Positions 6,312-13,811 of a stretch of 64,000 nt of DNA are shown here, one piece after another. The stretch's first letter is position 1; each line of letters begins with the position of its first letter. Made by a program: the position numbers and the translations under genes. The notes beneath the pieces are model-generated. The model ran no database searches and was not told where the DNA came from. It saw nothing but the letters and a program-made list of their open reading frames with translations. This DNA is from a virus: the IMG/VR virus record IMGVR_UViG_3300045974_000760, positions 79,217-143,216 of that record. The stretch is one strand, 5' to 3'.

Positions 6312-7018
6312 GCGCGCCCAAGTACTGCTGCGACACGATGAAGCGGCAGATGGAGCACAACTGCGTCAAGTGCATGGGCCAGTACGCTTGCCCCGACAGG
6401 GTGATCAAGCCACCCAGCGTCCCTGGTGCCGCGTTTGGACTCTACATCCTCGACGGGGGCGCTGCGTACTACGCCATCTACTTCTGCCCCTGGTGCGGAG
6501 CGCGTTTGGCCAGCTGGTGCGGGGCGTCTCAACAAGAACAACCGACCAAGGAGGAAGTGATGGAAGACGAACGGAAGAAGCCAATCGAAGGCAACGTTGA
6601 CTCGTACCGGGAGATCCTCGAGTACAGGGGCTATGACCGCTCCGCTGTATTGCGGTTGCCGTCACGCGCGCCCATCACTCTGCAGCGCTATGAGCTCGTG
6701 GCGGTCGCCATGGCCGTGTTTGGCATGCTTCGAGACAAGTTCAAGGGCGCGGCGCCTGAGCAGGTGTTTGATGCGATTGCGCGGATTGTGAGCAGCGAGT
6801 GGAAGCCGTCTCCGCAGGAGGTGAGGGACGCGGGCTTCCTGTTGAATCAGGAGCTCACCCTGGCTGGGTGCGCCACGTTTGAGATGGTCGGCTACACGCT
6901 GACCGAGCTCGTGGTGTACTACAAGGCCGGTGTTCCAAACACCGCCACTGCCAGCGCGTTTCTGCAGAACCTCCCACCCTCGTACCGAGGTGTGCGGGTT
7001 GTGCCAAAGGCCGTGTGA
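6308..7018 (+). CDS. Zinc-ribbon (DUF6980-like) domain fused to a second domain
   Basis: Residues 1-75 hold CC...C-x2-C and FCPWCGARL, the pattern of a small phage zinc-ribbon family I know as DUF6980. Residues from about 85 on (MEDERKKPIEG...) form an unrelated helical domain. An internal in-frame ATG at 6560 is preceded by AAGGAGG (6548-6554), so the second half can start on its own. The ORF may be two genes that lost a stop, or one that makes two products. Start overlaps the gene upstream (ATGA). Function unknown. Confidence 0.6.
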   Translation: MSAPKYCCDTMKRQMEHNCVKCMGQYACPDRVIKPPSVPGAAFGLYILDGGAAYYAIYFCPWCGARLASWCGASQQEQPTKEEVMEDERKKPIEGNVDSYREILEYRGYDRSAVLRLPSRAPITLQRYELVAVAMAVFGMLRDKFKGAAPEQVFDAIARIVSSEWKPSPQEVRDAGFLLNQELTLAGCATFEMVGYTLTELVVYYKAGVPNTATASAFLQNLPPSYRGVRVVPKAV

Positions 7019-7233
7019 TGAAGACCACCTACCTGATGTACTTCCTGAGCATGGCCCTTGTGGTCGTGCTCGGGAGCTGTGGTGCACGAGACACAGATAA
7101 GAACCCTTCTCCAGAACGTGCGTGTGAGCTCGCTTGTTTGCCTGGCAGGGGGACGCTCAGTACCTTCTTCAACAACGGGCACTACAGCTGTATCTGCGCC
7201 CCACTACCTTGCCCATCTGGGAGTGCACGATGA
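7018..7233 (+). CDS. Putative lipoprotein
   Basis: The 71-residue product starts MKTTYLMYFLSMALVVVLGSCGARD: a positive end, a hydrophobic core and the lipobox LGSC, with Cys near residue 22. It should be exported and lipid-anchored. The mature part has five further cysteines. In phages such proteins serve as outer spanins or superinfection-exclusion lipoproteins; no neighbour settles which. ATG 7018 overlaps the upstream TGA; GTG 7015 is an alternative. Confidence 0.65.
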   Translation: MKTTYLMYFLSMALVVVLGSCGARDTDKNPSPERACELACLPGRGTLSTFFNNGHYSCICAPLPCPSGSAR

Positions 7234-7385
7234 AAAGCAATGAGAGCCCGCTGAAGAACCCGGAGAACTGGCTTCTTGTGTTCGTGTGGGCTTGCGCGAT
7301 GGGCGCGGCCTTCCTCACAGGTATGCTCGCAGGTGACCGGTTGCCTCACGCTCCACCCTCATGCACGTGTAGGTGTGAGCGATGA
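7230..7385 (+). CDS. Small single-pass membrane protein, 51 aa
   Basis: ATG 7230 overlaps the lipoprotein stop (ATGA). Residues 14-34 (LLVFVWACAMGAAFLTGML) form one membrane segment, followed by a short tail with CTCRC. Its coupling to a lipoprotein gene resembles two-component spanin pairs, but the tail is far too short for an inner spanin, so that idea is weak. Confidence 0.55.
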   Translation: MKSNESPLKNPENWLLVFVWACAMGAAFLTGMLAGDRLPHAPPSCTCRCER

Positions 7386-7774
7386 GCAACATCACGGTCG
7401 AGACGTGGGTAGACACCGCGACGAGTGAGAAGGAGCTGCAGGAGACACCCGACTACCTACGCGAGCTCATCCGCAAGATGGTAGCGGAATGGATGACGCG
7501 GGAGCCGGACCTCAGTGATACCGGCGCGCGGGTACTTGCAGAGAGTGGCATCAAGGCAATCTGCAAGTACTCCGACTTCCTACTGGTGTTGGGCGACGGG
7601 CATATCCGTGACCCGCAGTACCTCGTGCGCTTTGCGCTCCTGCCTCATCCGCAGCGTGAGGTATTGTGCAAGAAGTACGCGGCACGCTTGTTCATGGCCC
7701 GCTCCGTGTTGGGCTTCTCGTGGGTCAGCCACGCGCAGCTCGAGGCAACCGTCAGCTACATCGAGGGTAAATGA
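7382..7774 (+). CDS. Hypothetical protein, 130 aa
   Basis: Coupled by ATGA at both ends. Mostly helical by sequence (YLRELIRKMVAEWM, REVLCKKYAARLFMARSVLG). No motif recognised and no membrane segment. Part of the same translational chain as 7018-8181. Confidence 0.6.
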   Translation: MSNITVETWVDTATSEKELQETPDYLRELIRKMVAEWMTREPDLSDTGARVLAESGIKAICKYSDFLLVLGDGHIRDPQYLVRFALLPHPQREVLCKKYAARLFMARSVLGFSWVSHAQLEATVSYIEGK

Positions 7775-8181
7775 CTACGTGCAAAGTGGACAGTCGGTAC
7801 TCGTGGGACGTACGAAAGCAGTACATGAATCGCGAAGGACAGCACATCGCCATTCGGGAGGAAGGACTGCTCGACACCGTGAGCACGGTTGTTCTGTCCG
7901 GCCCGGTACTTCAGGATATCTTCGAGGAGGCGCTGAAGCGCGGGCTGGTGTTGATGCCGCTGACCAAGCAGCAGAGGCTAGACAAGCTGCAGGAGCGCTA
8001 TGCGCTTATCAAGTGGCTTCGCAAGATGGTGTTCTGCGCGGGCGCGATACCCGTGGTGCATGTGAAGCTCAACGGTAGGGCGCTGCTGGATGAGATCAAT
8101 GTCTTGCGGGATGAGATTCGCAGGGAGCTCGGTGACGAGGTTCAAGTGAAGGTGACCTTCGGCGACGATGGAGACCAATGA
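7771..8181 (+). CDS. Hypothetical protein, 136 aa
   Basis: ATG 7771 overlaps the stop upstream. Contains EEALKRGLVLMPLTKQQRLDKLQ, similar in layout to a segment of the 5719 protein. The C-terminal part is strand/helix mixed (VQVKVTFGDDGD). Last gene before the hairpin at 8190-8220. Function unknown. Confidence 0.6.
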   Translation: MTTCKVDSRYSWDVRKQYMNREGQHIAIREEGLLDTVSTVVLSGPVLQDIFEEALKRGLVLMPLTKQQRLDKLQERYALIKWLRKMVFCAGAIPVVHVKLNGRALLDEINVLRDEIRRELGDEVQVKVTFGDDGDQ

Positions 8182-8189
8182 TGTGAGGT

Positions 8190-8220
8190 AACGAGAAAGG
8201 CGCGGTCCCGTCTTTTTCGT
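8190..8220 (+). terminator. Probable bidirectional hairpin terminator
   Basis: ACGAGAAAGG pairs imperfectly with CTTTTTCGT around a GC core, giving an A-tract and a T-tract. It follows the stop at 8181, and TAGCTA begins at 8220 directly after the tail. Confidence 0.5.
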
Positions 8221-8231
8221 AGCTATATGTC

Positions 8232-8702
8232 TTGCCCCGCAAATACAAGCGCGTAGTCGGGATAAGCCATGTGAGCGCACGCTACGCGTTCAGAAAGAAG
8301 AACATGATTGAGCATGGTAGGAACCGAGAAGGTCTCACGTGGGTGGAATGGCGCCTCGCCGCCAAGTTCGTCGGTGAAGAGCCCCCGCGTTCTTTTACCG
8401 CATGGCAAAATGGAGAAGATCCGACAGAGTGGGCTGCGGACCTCGAGGAGCATACGCAGCAGGCCATCTCGAACTTCACTGAGAAGGAGTTCGTCTACAC
8501 ACCGTGTGTAGAGGATGGTCCCGGTGAATACAACGTAGTGATGCCGGTGGAGTGGAAACCGTTCGATAGGGCGGCCTTCCCACGACTGCTTACGCACACA
8601 CGCTGGACTCTCACGTACCTCAAGGTCGGGGAGAGCGCGCTATTGTCCACCATCTATAACCCACAGAAGCAAACCTTCTACGCAGTAAGGAGGACGAAGT
8701 GA
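8232..8702 (+). CDS. Hypothetical protein, 156 aa
   Basis: The frame opens at TTG 8232 (PRKYKRVVGISHVS...). No Shine-Dalgarno is visible; GTG 8271 or ATG 8306 would also work, and a TCGGGATAAG motif lies inside the upstream part (8257), which argues for a later start. The body is aromatic and acidic (TWVEWRLAAKFVGEE). No family recognised. Ends overlapping the next GTG start. Confidence 0.55.
   Translation: MPRKYKRVVGISHVSARYAFRKKNMIEHGRNREGLTWVEWRLAAKFVGEEPPRSFTAWQNGEDPTEWAADLEEHTQQAISNFTEKEFVYTPCVEDGPGEYNVVMPVEWKPFDRAAFPRLLTHTRWTLTYLKVGESALLSTIYNPQKQTFYAVRRTK
8257..8266 (+). promoter_or_regulatory. TCGGGATAAG motif (copy 3)
   Basis: Ten-base match to the motif at 5669, 10358 and 31400, found 4 bases before a possible GTG start (8271). 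If it is a promoter element, the annotated TTG start at 8232 is too early. Confidence 0.25.
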
Positions 8703-9118
8703 TCAAAGGCGTCGAAGTGGGTGACCGTGTTCAGTTGATTGGCCGCCCCAAGCAAAGCGGGGAGGTGCGAGAGGTAAAGCCTGGAGCGGTGTTCGTGCGT
8801 CTCGGGGACTACCCCGAAGATGACCCGTGCTGGGTAGAGCTCGAGCACCTGGAAGTGATTGGTGTGGCCGAAGAAGTCCCAGAGTCATTCCGTGCTGCGC
8901 TCTACCTCATCGAAGATTTGAAGAAGGAGCGCGACCTGTGGCGCCTGCGGTGCGAGTGGCAGGAGGCGATCGTGGCGGCCATCGCTGCGGAGAGAAAGTG
9001 GCTCACGGCGAAGGAGCAACACTCGTACACGCCCTGCTTCGAGGAGTGCGTTGGGGTAGCCGAGAAGAGGAGAGACGCAGCCAAGGCGGCCTATGTGGCC
9101 GCGGGAGGTGTGGTGTGA
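8699..9118 (+). CDS. KOW/SH3-like domain protein
   Basis: GTG 8699 overlaps the upstream stop (GTGA). Residues 4-51 (VGDRVQLIGRPKQSGEVREV, then AVFVRLGDYP...WVELEHLEVI) have the turn-rich beta pattern of KOW/SH3 barrels. Residues 60-139 form a long charged helix that may be a coiled coil (LIEDLKKERDLWRLR). Partner unknown. Confidence 0.6.
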   Translation: MIKGVEVGDRVQLIGRPKQSGEVREVKPGAVFVRLGDYPEDDPCWVELEHLEVIGVAEEVPESFRAALYLIEDLKKERDLWRLRCEWQEAIVAAIAAERKWLTAKEQHSYTPCFEECVGVAEKRRDAAKAAYVAAGGVV

Positions 9119-9405
9119 TGGACCCGCGCGATAAGCCACAGCTGCGTAGCTTCGTGTGCTGGTACACGAACTTCAGCTACAACCGGTACATCATCAACAC
9201 GAGCAGTCCCGACCACAGCCAGGCAGCACTGCAGTTCGACACGGTTGCGCGCGGACTTGGCTGGCCTACTTGTTACGCGGTCTCAGTGCGTGAGCTGGAG
9301 CTGGATGACACGCTGGGACCACGGCATGAGTTCGACATCGCCGTCACTGTGAAGTGCCGGGAGATTGTAGAGAAGCCCCGAGGAAAGAAGAGGCAAGCGC
9401 AATGA
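9118..9405 (+). CDS. Hypothetical protein, 95 aa
   Basis: ATG 9118 overlaps the TGA of the gene before. Aromatic N-terminal half (FVCWYTNFSYNRYIINTSS), strand-rich C-terminal half (EFDIAVTVKCREIVEK) and a basic tail. Not recognised. No visible membrane segment. Confidence 0.55.
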   Translation: MDPRDKPQLRSFVCWYTNFSYNRYIINTSSPDHSQAALQFDTVARGLGWPTCYAVSVRELELDDTLGPRHEFDIAVTVKCREIVEKPRGKKRQAQ

Positions 9406-9412
9406 GTGACGC

Positions 9413-9823
9413 ATGGCCGGGGTGAAGAACCAGGACCTCGCCTCAGAGATAGAGTACCTCTACAACTGCTTCCGGAATGGGTGGATAGGCCCCAATGAGT
9501 TCGCGAAGCAGTTGACGGTAATACGTAGGAAGCAGGCCAAACACACCATCCCGTATCTCGGCCGCCTTCTACCTAAGAGGGACCTGCCCATCCTCGACAT
9601 CGACACCATCATCGAGGCGCGGCACCTCCAGGCATTCACACCCGAGACCTACAAGAGGCGGGTGATGCGTAAGAGGCTGGCAGTACATGCGGGCTTGACC
9701 AACAACAACTCCAGCTACTTCTTCCGTACCCAGTGGGAGGTCTGGGACATACGAATGAGGTGCTGGCACAGAGACGTGAACAAGGAACTGCGAGAGCAGT
9801 ACTTCCCCGACGAGGTGTGTTGA
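9413..9823 (+). CDS. LGxL-DIDxII motif protein 1
   Basis: 136 residues, starting at ATG 9413. The centre carries YLGRLLPKR...ILDIDTIIEAR (about 45-68), a motif shared with proteins at 9823, 12342 and 12680. The flanks are basic and helical (FAKQLTVIRRKQAK, YKRRVMRKRLAVHAG). The shared motif could be a docking peptide or a short DNA- or protein-binding hairpin; no published family comes to mind. TGATG couples it to the next gene. Confidence 0.6.
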   Translation: MAGVKNQDLASEIEYLYNCFRNGWIGPNEFAKQLTVIRRKQAKHTIPYLGRLLPKRDLPILDIDTIIEARHLQAFTPETYKRRVMRKRLAVHAGLTNNNSSYFFRTQWEVWDIRMRCWHRDVNKELREQYFPDEVC

Positions 9824-10368
9824 TGACGATGCCCCATCCAGTCGTTCAGGTCATGGAACACCAGCGGACCTCACCGCTCTATTCAGCGCATCTGCAGGAT
9901 GCGCTGCAAGTGATGGAAGACACCATCTCCCCCGAGCAAGAGACCCGCGCTTTCGTTCAGGCGGCGCAGGTGCTGATTAGCTTGGTGGCCGGGCAGTACA
10001 TAGGCCATCACATGGGCGGCCCTGCTTTCTTCGAATCTGTCACCTCGAGCCTCAACTACCACATACAGCAGACCATCGTGCCTTGTGCACGGTGGTGGCG
10101 CGGCTTCGGACACTACGCCCGCTTTGAGACCAAGGATGTAAGCGCGTCGGGAGACGTGCTGCGGATTGACTTGGGCGCGTTCGTAGGACGACTTGAGCGG
10201 GTGACGGGCTTCGCACTACGAGAGGCGATACCCGTCAACCGCCCCATGAAGCGACGACGCCCTCTCAACCTCGGGCGGTTGCTGCCCAACCCCAGAGGCA
10301 TCCTCGACATCGATGAGATTATCGAGAGCCGCAGGCCCTCCGCGATACCCAGCCGAATCCGGGGATAA
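9823..10368 (+). CDS. LGxL-DIDxII motif protein 2
   Basis: ATG 9823 is shared with the upstream stop (TGATG). 181 residues. The N-terminal half is helical (LQDALQVMEDTISPEQETRA, then AAQVLISLVAGQYIGHHMGG). The C-terminus carries LNLGRLLPNP...ILDIDEIIESR, the motif seen in three other proteins here. In this protein the motif lies almost at the end, suggesting a C-terminal tag. Followed by the TCCGGGGATAAGGAAG motif. Confidence 0.6.
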   Translation: MTMPHPVVQVMEHQRTSPLYSAHLQDALQVMEDTISPEQETRAFVQAAQVLISLVAGQYIGHHMGGPAFFESVTSSLNYHIQQTIVPCARWWRGFGHYARFETKDVSASGDVLRIDLGAFVGRLERVTGFALREAIPVNRPMKRRRPLNLGRLLPNPRGILDIDEIIESRRPSAIPSRIRG

Positions 10369-10373
10369 GGAAG
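10358..10373 (+). promoter_or_regulatory. TCCGGGGATAAGGAAG motif (copy 4)
   Basis: It straddles the stop at 10368 and precedes ATG 10413 by about 40 bases. Nearly identical to the sites at 5669 and 31400. Confidence 0.35.
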
Positions 10374-10412
10374 GTGAACGCAGCAAGTAGCTGAACTGAC
10401 CAAGGAAGAACA

Positions 10413-10688
10413 ATGCCTATCTCACCCGATGCAGCACGAACCATTACTGACCCCGCGTTGTTGACCCGCTTGTCCGAGTTCATGCAAGTCGTCGACATCG
10501 CTCTGATTCAACGCGCGGGAGCTCCAAGTCATGTCTTTTCCCCGCCCGCTGACTTGTTCGCCCACCCCAAGGCGCGGGAGTTCTTCAGGTCAGCCTACTG
10601 GGGGGCTGGCTGGCACGTGTACTTCAGGCTCGAGTACGACCGTGTCCCCGAGCTCACCCTGATACCCAAAGAGGCCAAGGCGTCATGA
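10413..10688 (+). CDS. Hypothetical protein, 91 aa
   Basis: ATG 10413 follows AAGGAAGAAC. Contains a helical start (LLTRLSEFMQVVDIALIQRA) and an aromatic centre (FFRSAYWGAGWHVYFRLEYD). No domain recognised. Overlaps the next gene by ATGA-like coupling. Confidence 0.55.
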   Translation: MPISPDAARTITDPALLTRLSEFMQVVDIALIQRAGAPSHVFSPPADLFAHPKAREFFRSAYWGAGWHVYFRLEYDRVPELTLIPKEAKAS

Positions 10689-11686
10689 TTACACCCGAGG
10701 AGCTGATGAGCGTCATCGTGCGGTTGTTCGGTGCGGCTGCCGTGATGCTCCTCCTGGTGGCATCTGCGGGCCTGCTACGCATCTGCTCCCTCCAGGAGAA
10801 GCTCAAGATGGTCGGGGAGAAGGAGCGGAGGGTGACGGCGGCCGAGCACACCTCTCTCGATTGGTCCCGTCGCATGGGCCTCGGTATGCCCGTAGGCCAG
10901 CAATGCAGCGTCGTGGATGACGCAGGGCGGGTCTTCTGTACCCTCGCCCATCGAACCCCCGACACGTCTCTCGCAACGACGTATCTCTGGTGCACCGCTG
11001 AAAGGTGCACCACAACAGACACAATGCCTGTACCGGAGTTACAACATGGACATCTCATACAGCACGCAGTTGTGGGAGCTACCGGTTGTGGAGCGCAACT
11101 GGTGGAAGCAATACGTGAAGGGCAAGGACGGGATGAGCGTCGACTTCCCGAAAGACCGCGGTCTGATGACCGTCATCACCGCGAGCTCACAGGAGCAGCT
11201 CGACGCTGCGCTCAAAGAGTTCGACGAGAAGTATCCCTCGATGTACTCCGGGATGAACCGGGCAGTAGGTGGGCCATGACGAACCAGAACGACTACAAGC
11301 TGCGTTGGCGCAATACCCCCGAGGGCTACGTCCTCTTCCTGCGGTCCCATGAGGAGGGTAAGCCAGATGAGATAGTGGCACAGGCGTGTTTGGCACCCGC
11401 GCTTCAGACCGCCATCGTGCTGGTGGTGTTGCGCTCGCCACAGGGTAAGCCGCTGACCGTCGAGCCGGTGGTGTCGATAACGAGCGGGGCGCTCTCGCTG
11501 GAGGAGACGCTCGAGCTCGCTGTGTGGTGCTTCGAAGAGTCGGGCCTGGAGACAAGGCAGCTCCAGCCCAACAGCATCGATTGGTTCGCCTTCCCGTCGG
11601 GAGCGAAAGAGCGGGCCCAGGCGAACAGGAAGAAGCAGCTCGATCAAGAGGCTGCAGATGCTGCTTGCAAGAAAGAGCCGAACTGA
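10685..11686 (+). CDS. Membrane-anchored protein; frame stays open into the 11276 gene
   Basis: ATG 10685 begins MITPEELMSVIVRLFGAAAVMLLLVASAGLL..., a single membrane segment (about 9-31), then a short charged helix and a domain with three cysteines. No stop occurs before 11686, but the stretch over 11046-11279 looks out of frame (arginine-rich), and a separate gene is better supported there. The real product may be a 333-residue fusion, or the first gene may have lost its stop. Function unknown. Confidence 0.4.
   Translation: MITPEELMSVIVRLFGAAAVMLLLVASAGLLRICSLQEKLKMVGEKERRVTAAEHTSLDWSRRMGLGMPVGQQCSVVDDAGRVFCTLAHRTPDTSLATTYLWCTAERCTTTDTMPVPELQHGHLIQHAVVGATGCGAQLVEAIREGQGRDERRLPERPRSDDRHHRELTGAARRCAQRVRREVSLDVLRDEPGSRWAMTNQNDYKLRWRNTPEGYVLFLRSHEEGKPDEIVAQACLAPALQTAIVLVVLRSPQGKPLTVEPVVSITSGALSLEETLELAVWCFEESGLETRQLQPNSIDWFAFPSGAKERAQANRKKQLDQEAADAACKKEPN
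11046..11279 (+). CDS. Hypothetical protein, 77 aa
   Basis: ATG 11046, with GGAGTTACAAC upstream. Product MDISYSTQLWELPVVERNWWKQY...RGLMTVITASSQEQLDAALKEF has natural composition, unlike the overlapping frame, so this is the likely gene. It reads like a compact alpha/beta protein. ATGA overlap with the 11276 gene. Confidence 0.6.
   Translation: MDISYSTQLWELPVVERNWWKQYVKGKDGMSVDFPKDRGLMTVITASSQEQLDAALKEFDEKYPSMYSGMNRAVGGP
11276..11686 (+). CDS. Hypothetical protein, 136 aa
   Basis: ATG 11276 overlaps the preceding TGA. A strand-rich first half (YKLRWRNTPEGYVLFLRSHE, TAIVLVVLRSPQGKPLTV) is followed by an acidic helix and a lysine/alanine-rich tail. It lies in the same frame as the membrane protein at 10685. 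No family recognised. About 120 bases with no clear feature follow, before the tRNA at 11805. Confidence 0.6.
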   Translation: MTNQNDYKLRWRNTPEGYVLFLRSHEEGKPDEIVAQACLAPALQTAIVLVVLRSPQGKPLTVEPVVSITSGALSLEETLELAVWCFEESGLETRQLQPNSIDWFAFPSGAKERAQANRKKQLDQEAADAACKKEPN

Positions 11687-11804
11687 CACAGACTAGGAGG
11701 AGTCGGGAGGTACGCGGTACACAACCACTACTGGTTTGAACGACCTTTCAGTGATGCCGGGAAGCTCAATGAAAGTGTTCGCCGCGTAGCTCTTGGCCCC
11801 TCCG

Positions 11805-11875
11805 GGGAGGTTGGGGCGGTTCCCCTAGCGGGCCTTATAAGCCGTGATCCACGGGTTCAACTCCCGTACCTCCTA
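11805..11875 (+). tRNA. tRNA-Ile(TAT), irregular D and anticodon stems
   Basis: Acceptor GGGAGGT pairs with ACCTCCT (first pair G-U). The T-arm ACGGG-TTCAACT-CCCGT is perfect. The loop CTTATAA gives anticodon TAT (11836-11838). The D-arm (GGGG/CCCC, short loop) and anticodon stem (one bulged G) are unusual. A second GGGAGGT at 11705 lacks a partner. No CCA is encoded. 11687-11804 holds nothing else I can assign. Confidence 0.6.
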
Positions 11876-11905
11876 CAACAACCACAACACAGAAAGGAGC
11901 AGCCC

Positions 11906-12349
11906 ATGGCTGTTCGACGTATCCGTGTACCTGCGCGCGAGCTCTCACCCGAGCTGCTCGATGCGGTTCGCGCTATTGCAGCAACCAATGATGTACCTGC
12001 AGAGGACGTTGAGGTTGACATCGTCAGTCCAGCGGATGCGCCACTACGCGACCGCGTACTAGCTCTGCTGGGAACGCCGCGTGAGGGCCCGGTGTTTGAG
12101 CAGCAGTACCAAGGCATGTTCATCGAGGCTGATAGAGTGCCTGAGCACCCTGAGCTAACGCCACAGCAACAGGCGATACTGAGGCGGCAGCGAGAAGCGA
12201 TGTTCGGGAGGAGATACGGGCGTAGCGGCAGAGACTTCAGTGTTTCGTCCCCGCCGCTCACAGAGGAAGAAGGGCGCGCCCTGAGCAATACACTCGTGGA
12301 CTCCTTGCGTACACCGCCAGTGCTGCGCAGACCGCATCTTCATGTCTGA
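11906..12349 (+). CDS. Hypothetical protein, 147 aa
   Basis: ATG 11906 follows AAAGGAGCAGCCC. The N-terminus is basic and strand-like (MAVRRIRVPARELS), followed by LLDAVRAIAATNDVPAEDVE. The C-terminal half is disordered-looking and proline/arginine-rich. Located right after a tRNA. It overlaps the next gene by 8 bases. Not recognised. Confidence 0.6.
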   Translation: MAVRRIRVPARELSPELLDAVRAIAATNDVPAEDVEVDIVSPADAPLRDRVLALLGTPREGPVFEQQYQGMFIEADRVPEHPELTPQQQAILRRQREAMFGRRYGRSGRDFSVSSPPLTEEEGRALSNTLVDSLRTPPVLRRPHLHV

Positions 12350-12785
12350 GCAAGACTGGGCAGACATCCAGCAGTGGAGCGGTGAGTCGCCGGATATGGC
12401 AGATGCCGTGGCCATGGCCGTAGCAAACACCGTCAAGCCGCGGGTGAAGCGCCCGAAGTACCTCGGTGAACTCATGAAGAAGGGCGGGCTCGATATCGAC
12501 GCCATCATCAATAGCCGGGTCGGTGACTACTACTCCCTGGACAAGCCCCGTGACCCAGGCTTCGCCAACTACCTCAAGGACACGTACAGGTGGAGTAAAC
12601 ACGAAGCTCGCCGCCAATGGCGCGCCCTACTCGATCGCGATATCGACCCCGCGGTAATACTCAACACAAGGAGGGCAACGTGGCGAAAGATGACGCAGAA
12701 CAAGCAAACGAAGGTCGCGACCTCGGAGCAGAACCTAGTAGAACCGTTATCCAGACACACTCTGTGCAGCACGTCTTCGCTGTAG
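12342..12785 (+). CDS. LGxL-DIDxII motif protein 3
   Basis: ATG 12342. The core PKYLGELMKKGGLDIDAIIN is nearly the same as CLGELMKKDGKNIDAIVEAR in the next gene and related to proteins at 9413 and 9823. The last 35 residues overlap the 12680 gene and may be non-homologous extension. Helical after the motif (WSKHEARRQWRALLD). Function unknown. Confidence 0.55.
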   Translation: MSEQDWADIQQWSGESPDMADAVAMAVANTVKPRVKRPKYLGELMKKGGLDIDAIINSRVGDYYSLDKPRDPGFANYLKDTYRWSKHEARRQWRALLDRDIDPAVILNTRRATWRKMTQNKQTKVATSEQNLVEPLSRHTLCSTSSL

Positions 12786-13426
12786 GGGAGGAGAGGGCAG
12801 TCGGCGCGATGGTGGATGGGCGCTATCACGAATACAACCACGGCGAGACCGTACCCGGACCGAATGTCATCGAGGTGGTCGCGCAGCTCGAGACTCCGCT
12901 GGAGTACATTCGTATGCAGCTGCAGATCCCCGATGAAGTAGTTGTCGAGGCTGCCGCCGCGGGGGCGTTGCGCACTCTCACTGACGGGGTGGAGGCGATG
13001 TACCTGCTCGACCGGCGAATCATGCGGATGCCACTGCTTCCATTCGGCCCGCTTCATCAGTCGAGGGTGCCGCTGCCCATGCCTCCGCTCCCAACAAGCA
13101 GCGCGGTCTTCCCGCCCTACCGCAACAGCCTGCCCGTACCCCGCCCAGCATGTCTCGGGGAGTTGATGAAGAAGGACGGGAAGAACATCGACGCGATAGT
13201 AGAAGCGCGGGCGCCCGTACGGTACCCGCGGCACAGGAACCTCAATCAGCTCAACCCAGTGCATCGTGGTGTCCGCGAACAGTTCAAGGAGTACCTCATT
13301 ACGAGAGGCATTACCGCCAAGAACTCCAGGCAAGCCTGGGCTACGTCGTCGGAGGAAGGGCAGAGCCCAAGGTTCGTGCTGGAGTACAGCTTCCAGTACT
13401 TCATGCATCGACTGAGGGCGACGTAG
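12680..13426 (+). CDS. LGxL-DIDxII motif protein 4
   Basis: GTG 12680 is chosen because AAGGAGGG lies 5 bases upstream; the frame extends to 12617 without a ribosome-binding site. 248 residues. The first part is beta-rich (HVFAVGEERAVGAMVDGRYH), then comes a proline-rich linker, then CLGELMKKDGKNIDAIVEAR and a basic C-terminus. Ends in TAG just before a hairpin. Shares its motif with three neighbours. Confidence 0.6.
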   Translation: MAKDDAEQANEGRDLGAEPSRTVIQTHSVQHVFAVGEERAVGAMVDGRYHEYNHGETVPGPNVIEVVAQLETPLEYIRMQLQIPDEVVVEAAAAGALRTLTDGVEAMYLLDRRIMRMPLLPFGPLHQSRVPLPMPPLPTSSAVFPPYRNSLPVPRPACLGELMKKDGKNIDAIVEARAPVRYPRHRNLNQLNPVHRGVREQFKEYLITRGITAKNSRQAWATSSEEGQSPRFVLEYSFQYFMHRLRAT

Positions 13427-13427
13427 G

Positions 13428-13460
13428 ACCGCAGGAGCGTTGTACTTCCCGCGGTTTTCT
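13428..13460 (+). terminator. Probable terminator
   Basis: ACCGC (13428-13432) pairs with GCGGT (13451-13455), with partial inner pairing GGAG/TTCC, and TTTTCT follows. TAGCTA begins at 13461. It lies directly after the stop at 13426. Confidence 0.5.
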
Positions 13461-13520
13461 TAGCTACAACACCGCCAATACAAAAGGTACTTGCGCTTCT
13501 GAAAACGCGCTGTATTACTT

Positions 13521-13557
13521 CCCTCGTCCCGAAGTACAACCTAACCGGTGACGAGGG
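13521..13557 (+). repeat. Perfect 8-bp inverted repeat
   Basis: CCCTCGTC (13521-13528) and GACGAGGG (13550-13557) flank a 21-base loop. No T-tract follows, so a processing signal, small RNA or degenerate tRNA is as likely as a terminator. Confidence 0.5.
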
Positions 13558-13594
13558 ACCCCCTCTTAGCAGTCAGTAACGCTCTGTGAAAATG

Positions 13595-13687
13595 TAAGCC
13601 GGTCGGAGTTCGATAGGACATGGCTGTCCAGGCGGTCTGTAACACCGCGGCCCTACGGGGCGAGTGGTTCGATTCCACCGGGCTTCA
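13595..13687 (+). tRNA. tRNA-Tyr(GTA)-like, irregular 5' half
   Basis: Anticodon arm GCGGT-CTGTAAC-ACCGC is perfect, with anticodon GTA at 13639-13641. A long variable arm (GCCC TAC GGGC) suits Tyr. T-arm GTGG-TTCGATT-CCAC. The acceptor pairing is only AAGCC/GGCTT, and about 10 bases too many lie before the D-like hairpin GGAC...GTCC. It may be decayed or need unusual processing. Confidence 0.5.
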
Positions 13688-13689
13688 CT

Positions 13690-13735
13690 GGAAGAGCTGG
13701 CCGCCCCTCGGGGAGGAGGGGCTCTTCCTACTTTT
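13690..13735 (+). terminator. Strong hairpin terminator
   Basis: GGAAGAGC (13690-13697) and GCTCTTCC (13721-13728), with inner CCCCT/AGGGG, form a long GC-rich stem followed by TACTTTTTG. It sits just 3' of the Tyr-like tRNA. Confidence 0.75.
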
Positions 13736-13811
13736 TGTTCGGGTCGTTGGTTGTGGGTTACCCCATCGAAAAAGTCCCCCACGTCCATTCATTTATCCGA
13801 ACTTGTAGTAC

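Noticed and set aside
5719-8181. Toxin-antitoxin pairs among the small overlapping genes
   Set aside because: No toxin or antitoxin motif is visible; coupling is general in this genome.
13521-13557. Terminator
   Set aside because: The stem is good, but no T-tract follows and the loop is long, so it is listed as an inverted repeat.
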